Assembly (NCBI RefSeq): GCF_000003605.2
Contig: NW_003134352.1
Coordinates: forward strand, 492,849-507,709
From: Saccoglossus kowalevskii
Taxonomy: Eukaryota; Hemichordata; Enteropneusta; Harrimaniidae
Direction: 5' to 3'
Length of the DNA: 14,861 bases
In this document: one piece after another, positions 1 to 11,400 of the stretch
Numbering within the stretch: position 1 is the stretch's first letter
How the letters are laid out: every line of letters begins with the position of its first letter
Program-made: the position numbers and the translations under genes
The notes under the pieces: model-generated
What the model was told of the DNA's origin: nothing
Databases searched by the model: none
What the model saw: the letters and a program-made list of their open reading frames with translations, nothing else

Positions 1-1578
1 TTTAAAAAAAACATTGGCATAGCATAGGCTTAAAGGGGAACCGCTCAATCCCATGGATTGCACCAAAGAATCATGGGACACTATTGTTTATGTTGTTTAC
101 AATGTTAATCTATCTTTTGTTATCCATTGTAATTTTAATCCAGAAAGTAAATTTGTTGTGAGATTAAGCTTAACTGGAAGTGCCCCTTTAACAAATTTAA
201 AACCTATCCACTTTCAATAAACCATTGTGGTATACTATTACTTTCCAAGATTTTTCTTAGAAGTAATCAAATCAATTATACAGGCAAAGTTACAGTAGTT
301 TCACTATGTTAAGAAAAATATGGAAAACGTTATGTGGGTTGTTTTATAGAAGGCGACAAAAGTTCACGATGTCATTGAAAAGGTCAGTAGATGTGTTCAT
401 ATAACGCTAGACAGTATAAACTTTTTAGTCGCTTAACCAACATTTAAATTAATATTCATTCAAAATTAATAATTAACCGCATGAGATTAATATTTAATGA
501 TTCTTCCTCACCTTTACATTATTCATTAGCGGGGTTCGTAAGTTGCCGTGGCAACTGTATCTTGTTTATTTCCTGTTTACAGCAACGTATGTTTAATACA
601 AAGAAACAATTTTGTGCATATTTTAGAAGTGCGTGTGAAGGTGTCTTGGACGTCAGTGATGCCGATTTTCCTTGTTACGTTTACTCATAGTAGAGTTTAT
701 TCTCTTTGCATGTTCTGTATGTAGGGTAGTTTGAATAAAGCTCCATATTAAGTTCCTATTCACTCTTCAGTCATTGCTCAGTGCAATCAGTATGTTGGTG
801 CTCATTAATAAAGGCGTTGGTTATGACACCAAAATATTGGTACCATTATTTCCAGTTTTCTGCCGTTCTCCCACTTGCTTGAAAATTTTAATAACCAATA
901 ATCATGGCAGCGACAGAAAATTTCAGTTTAACTTCGCTTTAGTAACAATTTCAATTCAACTGTTTTCACAAATTTGGCAAATCTGTGGAAGTCAGAGAAA
1001 TGTCATTCTCATTAAAGATCTTTAAATAAAATGGCAAGAATATATAGTGGAGAATGTATAGATCTTTACATAATTTACATACAACTCTTCCTCTAGTATC
1101 TGAGATAAAATTTAAACTGGTGTCTGTTTGGTATAGGCTGTTTGCGTGACATTTGAGGTTACTCGTTCTGAGTTATAGGGGGTATATAGCAAAGTCAATC
1201 ATACAAAAAAATTGTGTGTTCATTTTGTTGATTCATCATACGATTCCGTCAGGATATTACATGTGTTATAAATATGTATAATAACATTTTGTGAAAGTGT
1301 CCCAGAGAAATTGCTAAAACAATTGTAATTTCACGAAATTCTTGAGAAATTGTCGTGTAAAAATTAGTGGATATTTGTTGATGATACACAGCATGCACAC
1401 ATACATATTCACACAGAAAAGGAAAACAGATTTGAAATATAATCAAACAGGAGGCATACCTGTGTGTAATGTATTACTGTTCATTTAAATTCAAGTCAAG
1501 CCCTCAAATTTTTTCCTATTTTCTCAAAAAATAAAAGATAATAATCAGTTGGGAAAGCCCTGTTTTTTTACGATAATA

Positions 1579-1597
1579 TTATATATATATATATATT
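1579..1597. repeat. (AT)n dinucleotide run
   Basis: An almost pure alternating A/T run of about 19 bp in non-coding DNA; a simple microsatellite. Confidence 0.8.
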
Positions 1598-3601
1598 AAA
1601 CAGTAATAAATGGGACAATATGGTAGAGTGGCGTTGATATATGTGCTTTCCGCCAGACACACTCTGTGATACCGTCTCTCCATAAATGGACAGCCTTAGT
1701 AATAACCTGGTAGGATTCTGCATTTGAAATGTTGCCGGGGATGTAAAGGCTTGGGAGGGGGGGTGTTTGGGAGAAAACGTATCTTTTGTAGAGTGCTGGG
1801 CATCAGATATTTTATGTGATTCTCTTGTAAAGTGAATTATCGATACTTGTGAAGTGTCAGGTGTTTCAAGATCACTATCATCTGTGGTAATATTAAAATT
1901 TCAATATCCTTTTTTTTTTACTAAAAATTAATTGTTTTTTAGTTTTTCTCAATATTCAACCATAGTGGTTTGTCGAAATGAATAATTACGTAAAATTACT
2001 GTCACCACATGTCCATATTGCCGACAGTGATGTAATTCATTAACTGAGCGTTTGTTTGTTGTGTTTTTCCTTCCCCACCACATATTACTATAACCCATAC
2101 AGCTGTGCTTCCACATTATGCAAATAAGGTGTCTGTCGGTCTGCCAGGTGCAGCCTGCCGATACGACTTGTTTATAACGCCGTCTCACCCAATGTGTTTA
2201 ATCCTTCTTTGGTATGAATCGGCCCAATTTTGAATTGCACTCCATCAGGAATCATCAGGTCTTGTCCCCAGTCAACCGCGTGCCGATTTGACGCTTATAC
2301 ATGTAATATCCCTCCCTCTTAATGTCCAGCTTGCATGTATTCAAGAAGCTAGGTGGTGGCTCGAAGGGGAAATACATTGTGGTACGTAAGACACATACTT
2401 GTTCATTTCACACCTCAATTTCAGATTAATATTTTAAATTTTAAAGAACGTGACCACATTTTCACCAACTATAATACATTATGTCAGTTAAACTGATATA
2501 TTTGTTTTCTTATTTGAAAAATTCATCATTGAATTTTGCATTTTATAAAAAATATCCCTCCTTAAATGTCTGAATGCAGATCGTGTATATGAGTTAACAG
2601 ATATTTGAAGGTATATAATGTTTATCATCACTATGTCCTTAGCAGATTATAATTCTCACTCCCTGCTTGGGGATTTTCGCATGGTAAATTCGTTAATTAC
2701 AGTAAATTTATTAATTTTTTACAGGATAATTTCTTGAGTTCAATCTTCACTACATACCTGTGCAAAACCTAAATTTTGACCTTGACATTTAATTGAAGTG
2801 AGTTTTATATTCAAGCTCATGGTTGGGATAAGGTTATCCACGTTTTAGCCTTGTAACCACGGAAATCATGACAATTTATCATCAGCCGCATACCATTGTA
2901 TTATTAGATAAGATGGATATTCTACAAATTTGTGCTAGCATTATATTTACCAAGCAATCTACACAAGAAATTGAGAAATATGATTATCCTGCGATACAAG
3001 ATCTGTTTTTTTTTTTTAATTCCATCAATTTTAGAATGTTAAAGCCAGACTGCGTTGATTTCCTATAGTGTGCTACTGAATTATTAATGAGTGCAGTATG
3101 TGAAACCTTGCATATAAACTGAGGTTTCTGTTGTTTTTTTTAAATTAGGTAAAAGACACCAAATTTTGGGTGTGGTTTGTAAAATATACTCTACATATTA
3201 CCTGAAGGTGGAGTGAAAAAGCAGTTTTATATTACACTTTTTTTTCATATATCTGTTTATGCAGATGTTCACGCATAAAAAAATACAAGCAAAACAGGTC
3301 AGCATAAGTGTTTTGTATTCACAACATTAGTGTGGATTTTAAACATCCTGTATCCTTTTAGACACTTACCAGTTTCTAACACATAAAAATGACTTGAAGC
3401 TATTTCATATGGTTTACTAGCTGGGATGCAATGGAGTTTAGTTTACAATTTTTATCACAAATATTTTTAAGGAGGAAACAATTCATGTATGTGTTTTGTT
3501 TATATTTTACCTTTAACCTTTGGATATAAACTCATCATCTTTAAACCTACCATAATTTTTTTTCATAATTAAAAACAAATCTAAGAATGTAAGTTACTGT
3601 T

Positions 3602-3669
3602 CAATACTATTCATTACAATGCAATACAATTACGATGCAACACATTACAATACAATACAATACAATACA
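3602..3669 (+). repeat. Degenerate (ATACA)n pentamer microsatellite
   Basis: Repeated AATAC/ATTAC/ATGCA-type pentamers become perfect at the right end (about four ACAAT units at 3647-3669) and are decayed on the left. Confidence 0.75.
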
Positions 3670-3770
3670 GGAAATGACCACTTATTTATCTTGTTTATGG
3701 TGAGAATAATGTTGGGATAAAATATTATTAAATGAAATATAACAGAAATATTACTAATACTTTGTTTGAA

Positions 3771-3920
3771 TGCTAATTGGTCTAACCAGTCTGAATTTAT
3801 GTATGTAAACAGCATGCTGATTGGTCTAACCCGTCTGAATTTATGTATGTAAACAGCATGCTGATTGGTCTAACCAGTCTGAATTTATGTATGTAAACGG
3901 CATGCTGATTGGTCTAACCA
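3771..3920 (+). repeat. 44-bp tandem repeat, about 3.4 copies
   Basis: The anchor TCTAACC recurs at 3781, 3825, 3869 and 3913, an exact 44-bp period. Each unit runs from TGCTGATTGGTCTAACC through CTGAATTTATGTATGTAAAC to a GCA. Units differ at only one to three positions (for example AGTCTG against CGTCTG). The fourth copy breaks off after CCAGT. This is a young minisatellite in non-coding DNA. Confidence 0.93.
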
Positions 3921-4160
3921 GTTAGATAATGTTTTTGTATGTTAGCTTTACTTTTATACAACAAATAATTATCTATAACAGAAGCAGATAAAAGTGGGAT
4001 AATGGTTGAACATGAGCTTATAGGAACTATTTTGAAAACAAGTTTGCAAAACACTTTATTATTTATTAATCAATTTTAATGAATTTTGTTGATGGGGAAA
4101 ATTACAAAATTTTGTATGGGTGATAATGGTTCAGAGAACAGTGAACATTTTTTTCTTAGG

Positions 4161-4185
4161 ATCTTTAGTCCCTTTGACTAAAGAT
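4161..4185 (+). other. Perfect 10-bp stem hairpin
   Basis: ATCTTTAGTC and GACTAAAGAT are exact reverse complements separated by CCTTT. No coding region adjoins it and no function is evident. Confidence 0.7.
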
Positions 4186-4264
4186 GCCAAAATGTTGACC
4201 ACATGAATGTTGTCAAATTGTCACATCACAATATTTTATCGCAACAAAATTAACAGTTGAAGTT

Positions 4265-4446
4265 GAGATTATTAACCAATGAATGAGCACCTTACATAAT
4301 TTATGCCTGATCTTCTATGAAACAGTGTCTGGTATTGGCTGATGTTTTTTGATTAGAGATTATTAACCAATGAATGAGCACCTTACATAATTTATGCCTG
4401 ATCTTTTATGAAACAGTATCTGGTATTGGCTGATGTTGATGATTAG
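4265..4446 (+). repeat. 91-bp tandem duplication, two copies
   Basis: Copies start GAGATTATTAACCAATGAAT at 4265 and 4356. The 91-bp units differ at only a few positions (TCTTCTATG against TCTTTTATG, CAGTGTC against CAGTATC, and TTTTTT against TGA near the end). This is a recent local duplication in non-coding DNA. Confidence 0.93.
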
Positions 4447-4632
4447 AGCTTTGTGATTTTCAAACCTTGTGTTCATTCATTCATTCTATGCACATCATGT
4501 GATCTGATCGTTATTCAAGGCATGTCTTCCTGGATTTGTTACCTCCACCTTGCAGCAAACATTAGAGAATGACTATAATCCCCCTAAGTGACACTCACAC
4601 ATGTGACTTGATTGGTTTCTGTATGCTTGCAG

Positions 4633-4674
4633 GACATCTCAAGCTCATCAAGGCTGGACTCATTGATAATCGGT
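4633..4674 (+). other. Possible extra linker exon (weak candidate)
   Basis: A good-looking acceptor (ttggtttctgtatgcttgcag) is followed by 14 codons reading DISSSSRLDSLIIG and then gtgaaa, a poor donor. The length of 42 nt keeps phase 0 with the exon at 5308, and the Ser-rich peptide resembles the linker that follows. There is no similarity support and the donor is weak, so this may be chance. Confidence 0.15.
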
Positions 4675-5307
4675 GTGAAACTGGGTGTCCACTTAAAAAC
4701 AAAGCTGTAATTGCGAGGAATTTATTCTGTACTGGATTCAATAAATTTCCTGTGCTTCTCTGCGGCAATGCATGAAATACAGAGTGGGTCTTGTTAATGC
4801 CGTGATAGTCTGTGAATATGCTTCATAGATAGATGTCATGTTGTTGCAAATGTGAAATGTAATTTATGCTCAAAAATAAACTTAATAAGGATAGAAGAGA
4901 CAACTGACAGCCTAGGATTGTTGCCTTCCACAAAAATATTTTTTTTAATTAAACAGTTTAAAACGGTGCACCGTTATGCTGCATCCATTCAGACCAAATA
5001 TGAATATGGAACATTTTTACAACTGATTTTTCTACCACAGAATATTGCCATGGTAATGGGTACTTACAATAGTATGCTTGTGTTAATTTGTAGGATTTTT
5101 CAAACTTCTGAAAACAAATATAGAAATAATGATTCTGCTATAAAGAGTTGATTTGGGGTTTCGAAAGTTTTGTTTAATAAAATGTGTGTGTTTGCTGAAA
5201 AGCCTGATCACTTTGTATTTTGATGGACATTGCTGGAATTTAAACAAGTTTTGTTTGGTGCAATTGCATTAAACTTTAATAGTAATTTTCTGTTTTGCTT
5301 CTGTCAG

Positions 5308-5484
5308 GAGAGAGTGTCGAGCAGTCGTGAAGACCTTTCACCTGAGATCGCGGCCAAGAAGCTCCCAGAGCAGAATGGCGAAGAAGAGGACGGCTACGAA
5401 ACAGAAACCCCACTGCCACCACCTATGGAAATCCAGAGTTTGCAATTCACTCAAGTACTAACACAAGAGGAAGCTCAGCGACAG
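5308..5484 (+). CDS. RhoGEF exon 1 (visible numbering): Ser/Glu/Pro linker
   Basis: The exon runs from the acceptor ctgtcag/GAG to the donor CAG/gtgaga and holds 59 codons, phase 0 at both ends. It begins [13 protein letters not shown], continues through an acidic stretch ([12 protein letters not shown]), a Pro-rich stretch (PLPPPME) and ends [13 protein letters not shown]. No domain is recognised; it looks like a disordered linker before the DH domain. Its base composition is clearly richer in GC than the flanking introns, which supports coding use. Its place in the RhoGEF gene rests on matching phase, strand and position rather than on sequence similarity. An upstream in-frame ATG at 5230 is probably intronic, because the intervening residues are hydrophobic and AT-rich. 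Confidence 0.75.
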
Positions 5485-8400
5485 GTGAGAATGGTTCTGA
5501 ATTTGTGAATAGTGCTCATAGAATGAATTCACAACATGTGACTAACAACTTTTTAAATTTGATGAGATAGTAATTACTTTAATGTATGTATCGCAATAAT
5601 ATTTTCACTGTGGAAAGCATCGTATGTTCGCTAGTACCGTCCGTTTGATCATATCGTCCGTTTGATACCTCAGTGTTTATGCACACACAAGCATGAGAAG
5701 ATGCCACAGTTTCTGTTACAAAAGCTACGAAGCACTGTCTATATCCGCTGTGTTGTCAAAGAAATATTTAATTTTGTTTGTCTTCAACGTTGTTTATGCA
5801 CACTGTTCATACAAAGGTACAACCAAGGATAAAATAGTGTTGCATTTTGTACACAATTATCATACACTAATTCTATATTAGATACATGTGTTGTATTAAT
5901 ATAATAAGTTTTGCTGTTTCTAATGTATCCCATTCACTAATTGATATGAATACATAATAACAGTAACATAAATCATACACTAATACACTCGGCGTAGCTG
6001 AGAAAAATGATTTCCATGGAAATGTGTTGTTTTTCTGCCTCTTAATAGGTATCATCAGATCATCTATTTTGATTTTAAAAACACTAATGAAATAGAACTT
6101 TGATGTCAGTTCCACACTTTAGAGATGACTATGCTGGATACACACCTGTTTGATGTGCATTTTCACTAAATTTAACTGCCAACCACCTTCCAGTAGAAAG
6201 GAAGCACTATTGTAGGTTTCAACTTCTGAGGCATAGTTTGTATTATATTATTCATAATGGTGCGGGAATGTTGTTCTATTAGCAGATTTTTTACAAAATA
6301 TGTAAACAAAATCCGCAAATGTTGAACAAATATTTGGCAGGAAAAAATATGATATGGTGAATAATTGTCGTAGTTTTAAAATCATTACTCATAACATGTC
6401 ATGTTTATCACCTGCAATCTTGTTTGTGAAAAAATGCAACACTATTTTCAGTGTCGTTGGTTGTACCATGCTGCTTACAATGCAACACTATTTTCAGTGT
6501 CGTTGGTTGTACCATGCTGCTTACAATATTGTGCTACATTTTATTTGTGTTTTTTGCTCACATGATCACTTGTTCATTTTCTCCTCGCCCGCCCGCTGCT
6601 GTTGTCTCCCTCATCCTTCCACGGCTCGCAACAGTCCATTTCTTCCATCAAATCAACCGGTTCATCATCAGACCTGGCCAGCTCCACCGACCTGGCAACC
6701 GAGATTGAACAAATAGTCAGGCAAAGAATGGTATGTCTTCTGAGCATGCTCAGTTTTTCCTGACCAGCATGAGTGGCAGGAACATGTATCCCATGATTCT
6801 TTGCATCTGGGTAATACCATTATTTCTTGGAACATCAGGGTCAAGCTATGTTCAAGTATGCACACGACTTTACATACTATACTTCCTCAAGTTTTAAATA
6901 CTGTGTTTTCGGGCTGGTTGATAAGGTTATTTTATCTTATTTTTTCATTACTTACTGTTAATTTATTAACAATTGATCACAAAAATTAATAAAAATTCAA
7001 TCAAATAGGCAGTAACCATGTCAAGTGTTTGGGATCACAAAGAATTTGGCATATCATTAAAATACTCAACAATCTCTAAACACATGTACTGCAAAATAAA
7101 TCAATAACTTGATAACATTTCTGAGAAATTGAATAAAATCACCTGTATATTTTTGAAGAATGTTGAGACTTAAAATAGTTCATAATAGATATTTTTCTGT
7201 AATTTCCTTAGTAATTTTTGACCAAATGAACAAATTGAGGTCAAAATTTGTCAAAAAATGATGGAAAAAATTGACACTTGTATATTTTTTGAAAATTTGA
7301 TGTTGGAAGATCATTGCAAATCGTGACTGTTTAGAATCCTCGTCATATTTTAATGTATCTCATGATGAAACATCTTCTAATTTAAACTGAACGAAATACT
7401 GCATGTATCTAAATTTACAACTTGAAAAGGGATGTTCAGGAATAGATGATGTCCTGTAAAGTCGTGATGCGTTTGTATAGACGAGCACGTACCCTCCTTC
7501 CTCGTACACTCTAGTTTGTAATTTTCATTCTTTCCATAGTCTGTAGCTATAGCAATAACAAACATAGCCTAATTCTTATAAATTTTTTCTGTGTGTAATT
7601 TGCAAAAAATATTTTTTTTTTACGTTGTACAGAAGGTTATGCAATTTGTAACAATATGTCATGACATGTGCAGATCAACAATAATGAGTTTCATGTCTTC
7701 ATCATAGTATACCAAATGTAAATCATATTTTAACACAGTGTTGGCCAAATTTTAAATCACCGGTACCAGTGTGTTTTGAATTAGAAGGGATAGTTGTGAA
7801 GATTTAAATTTAGATTATTATCGGTTGTATCATCAACAAAAATGTCGAAACCCATATAGATGGCTTGTTATTGTGGTCAGTGAGCTATATCACCATGACA
7901 ACCATAACATGTTAGTCTGCATGAGACAGATGGAATTCATATCATTTTAATTTTCATCTAATGTCATGGAAGTTGCATGTCCTTCGTTTTATACACCCTT
8001 GTCTGTAGTACTAGAACTAACAATGTAGACTTGTTTATAACTGTATGTAGTGTTTACATCATTTAATATTAAAAATACATATTGCTTTTTTACATAATTT
8101 AACATTAATGTATTTATTTATTTTAAATGTTGTGTTTACAGGAAGTTATATTTACATCAACTCATACTGATATTCGGTCACATTTTACATTTCATGTTTT
8201 GACAATTGTTGAAAATAAGGCAAACAGCTCTTGTAAAATAAAATATAAAAACTTCCAAAGAGATGTCCCTGGAATTTGTGATTTTTCAAAAATTTTTGTT
8301 GAAGGGAGTTGAATATTCCAATTATTTTATATGTGTACAAACATGTATGCTGTTAGAAAATATAAATTTAAAGAGAATTTGAAAAAAAAGTCTTGATTTC

Positions 8401-11400
8401 TAACTCTATCAATACCATCGCCTGCTGAAAGAAAGAAAAAAACAGTGTCAGCAGATGTTGTTGTTAATGAAATCATACATGCAAGGCGGTACTCCCATGG
8501 TGCATCCCTATACAAGCATCGTTGAAATTGAAGGAATGCTACTTTTACTGAAACACACCCAAAAAAAATGGTGACATCACTTACACTGCAACACAAAAAA
8601 TGGTGACATCACATACAATGAAACACACAGAATGGTGACATCACTTGCACTGCAACACAAAGAATGGTGACATCACTTGCAATGAAACACAAATAATGGT
8701 GACATCACTTGCACTGCAACACAAAGAATGGTGATATCACTTGCAATGAAACACAGAATGGTGACATCAGTTGCATTGCAACGCAAAAAATAGTGACATC
8801 ACTTGCAATGAAACACAAAGAATGGTGACAGCATTCACTGCAACACAAAGAATAGTGACATCACTTGCACTAAAACACAAAAAAATGGTGACATCACTTA
8901 CACTGAAACACAAAAAATGGTGACATCACTTGCACTGCAACACAAAGAATGGTGACATCACTTGCACTGAACACAAAGAATAGTGACATTACCTGCACTG
9001 AACACAAAAAATGGTGACATCACTTGCACTGAATACAAAGAATAGTGACATCACTTGCACTGAACACAAAGAATAGTGACATCACTTGCATTGAAAAACT
9101 TATGTTCCACTGACATGTTGGTGAGATGCATCATGGGAGTACCATAACGTACTTATGGTTTCATTTCATATCCACAGCATCTCAATGTAATTTGAATTTC
9201 TTTTAATTGCATTATCCGGTTGTAAGTGGTCAAAAATTTAACAAAGAAATTATAGAAAAATACATAACAGTGTGTCAAATCTTGCACCTAAATTTTAGAG
9301 GGTAAAATAAGGGAATTCCCATTGTGCTATTCAGACGCGAGTTTGCATTCCGTGCAACAATTACAAGATTTAGAATTTGTGTACAGCAACAGGAAGAAGA
9401 TCTGGAGGCAAGTCAGGAAGCAGACGAAGTAGATGCTGAAGCCAATCTTCTGAACGAAGAGGTGGATTCTGAGGAAGAAGAAAAGCAGGAAGAGTTGGAA
9501 AAACAAGAAACTGAGGCAACTGAAGAGGATGCTGAGAATGAGGAGGAAGCGAGGGGGCCAGTCACTGAAGCGGAAGAAATTGCTCTGGCTGAAAAGAAGA
9601 AAAAAGATGCTGAGCAGAAACGACAGTAAGTGATTGGCTGAAGCTCTGTCACATGACATTGTCAGCCCATGCATAGATCGCTCATCTTTGCCTTAATCAT
9701 TATGTATACGGACTAATTTGTTTTGTCAACTTCCAGATTTATTCTTCAAGAGTTGGTTCAGACGGAAATAGACTACGTAGCAGATCTTGGAAAATTAGTC
9801 GAGGTAAGCTAATCTGCATGGGGACAATTTTGATTGCCATAACAATAACTATGTAAAACTACCATGAGGGGAAATATTTTGTAATAATAAAAAAAATTCA
9901 CTGTGCTCCTTAAAGTGCCTGTGAAATGGCTGCTATTTTCACGCCTAAAATTATCCCTTGATACATAAATATTATTAATTTTCATGTTTCTAAGCATGAA
10001 TTTTTTTTTTTAAGTGAAAAAATGTGTTTTAAACTCTACGGCAACTTAATTTTGTGTATTTTAAAACGAGGCTCCTCATTAGCTTCTCATTTGCATACAG
10101 AAATTCCCCTTATGACGTCAGAAGGGGAAGTTGCATGGCAGCTTGCATTGCCGATACGTGTAAATAAGGCACATTTCTTGTGCAGTTTTCTCGTCTTTGA
10201 CTATATTGTCACTGATGTACTTGTTCGTAGAGGAAGAATGGACCATAATGAACACATAATATCAATTTTTGTTGCGTGGGGTTGAGTTAGATGCGAAATA
10301 TGTTCGTTCTGGTGTAGCTGGTCACCGTGATCGTCACCGACACCGGCGCACGTTTGTACACTGTTGCTGGACAAAATAGAATTTGACGTCGGAATTATCT
10401 CGTTATTTAGCAGGTTACTAGGCACGTCACTACACTGTTTTATTTCATCGATCGTCTGAGTAAAACTTTCAAAATTAAAATAAAAGAGAACATATTTTGA
10501 CATTCTAAAGATTAGACTATAGTGATCGCTATGAAATAATTAAAAAAACGACAAATCACAGTTACTAAATAAATGACAGCCGCGTGGAAATAAATTGACA
10601 TTTTGTTGAAATAGGTGAACACGTCGGGTCACGGCGAGGACAAGTGCGTTAAAAGCGGCGTTTAATTGGATAACAAAAATAATCAAGATCGACACACATA
10701 CAGATAAATTCAGAGTGGATTTTAGTTAGCGTGATCCATGGCGTGATTGTCATAATTATAACATCGTATTAAAACTTTATTTGGTGGAAACACATTGACC
10801 AAGCCCGGATTCTCATTTCATAAGTTATTACGCAGATCAAGCTGCAAGCATAGAGGTAAAAAAGAAGAACAAAGGTGTGAATTCGACATTCAACACAAAC
10901 CACCAAACAATTCAGAAACATTTAGCGTTCGAAAATGAAAACAATTAGCAGTGTGTAAGGGCTGTGTAATTTCCTGTTTGTCCGAAGCTTCGTTTTCGTG
11001 TCACTGTCAAAATTATTGCTACCTTTTACTTAACAGGGGCTAAATGGTCTCTATAAAACGATAATCAGGATAGCAAAAAAGTCAACTCATTTGAAACACT
11101 TGCCGAATGTTTCTCTCTCTTCTGAAATACGCCTTGGTGATCATGGGCTGGTCCAGAATCTATTTCTATCAAAAGTGTTGCGCCAGGTTTACGTTGTCAG
11201 CGTTTCTCTTTAAACCTGGTTGTTGTTTTTTTATGGACGAGGACATTTTTAAAAAAAAAGAAAAAAGAATCTGAGGTTAAGTGATGTCCCACCTTTGGAT
11301 CGATTAGAAACGTGTGAATACATACACTATGACTATACATTTCACTGCAACTGCCCACAACACAACATCTAAAAACTCTCTCTCAAAAAAAAAAAAAAAA

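Larger units (their letters stand above)
1..5307 (+). other. Upstream non-coding stretch, probably an intron of the RhoGEF gene
   Basis: No convincing exon is seen on either strand. Open frames here are short, AT-rich in composition, and lack paired splice sites or recognisable motifs. The stretch carries an AT run, a pentamer microsatellite, two local tandem duplications and a perfect hairpin, listed separately. Since the first visible exon starts with an acceptor in mid-frame, an intron must end at 5307. How far left it reaches is unknown. Confidence 0.5.
5485..6634 (+). other. Intron between exons 1 and 2
   Basis: The intron has GT (gtgaga) and AG (gcaacag) ends. It holds two local duplications, listed separately, and a long pyrimidine tract before the acceptor. 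No further exon or RNA gene is seen on either strand. Confidence 0.7.
6731..9386 (+). other. Intron between exons 2 and 3
   Basis: This is a 2.66-kb intron from gtatgt to gtacag. It carries a 14-bp palindrome beside the donor and a minisatellite-bearing inverted-repeat element at 8467-9164. The stretch 6760-8460 shows nothing beyond AT-rich sequence. One stretch at 8142-8309 follows an acceptor-like tttacag but has no donor or recognisable product. Confidence 0.65.

Noticed and set aside
47-61. Near-palindrome CAATCC-C-ATGGATTG at the window start
   Set aside because: Symmetry is broken by an extra base and the arms are short; within chance expectation.
6354-6716. Two overlapping plus-strand frames (also 6451-6708) with a Pro/His-rich end
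   Set aside because: They read through the duplicated 46-bp unit and the pyrimidine tract before exon 2. The true exon uses a different frame with clean splice borders.
8142-8309. Frame following an acceptor-like tttacag
   Set aside because: No usable donor in a matching phase, no recognisable peptide, and no clear polyadenylation signal for a terminal exon.
8561-9099. CRISPR-like regular array
   Set aside because: Units are contiguous and similar along their whole length, with no unique spacers, and the setting is an animal intron.
9327-9674. Open frames on the minus strand (also 9413-9652)
   Set aside because: They are antisense to the Glu-rich exon 3. GAA/GAG codons read backwards give Phe/Leu/Ser runs, which explains the false hydrophobic and Ser-rich products.
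10201-10503. 100-codon minus-strand frame inside the TTAA element as a transposase remnant
   Set aside because: No catalytic Asp motif context or similarity I can recognise; length alone is not enough.
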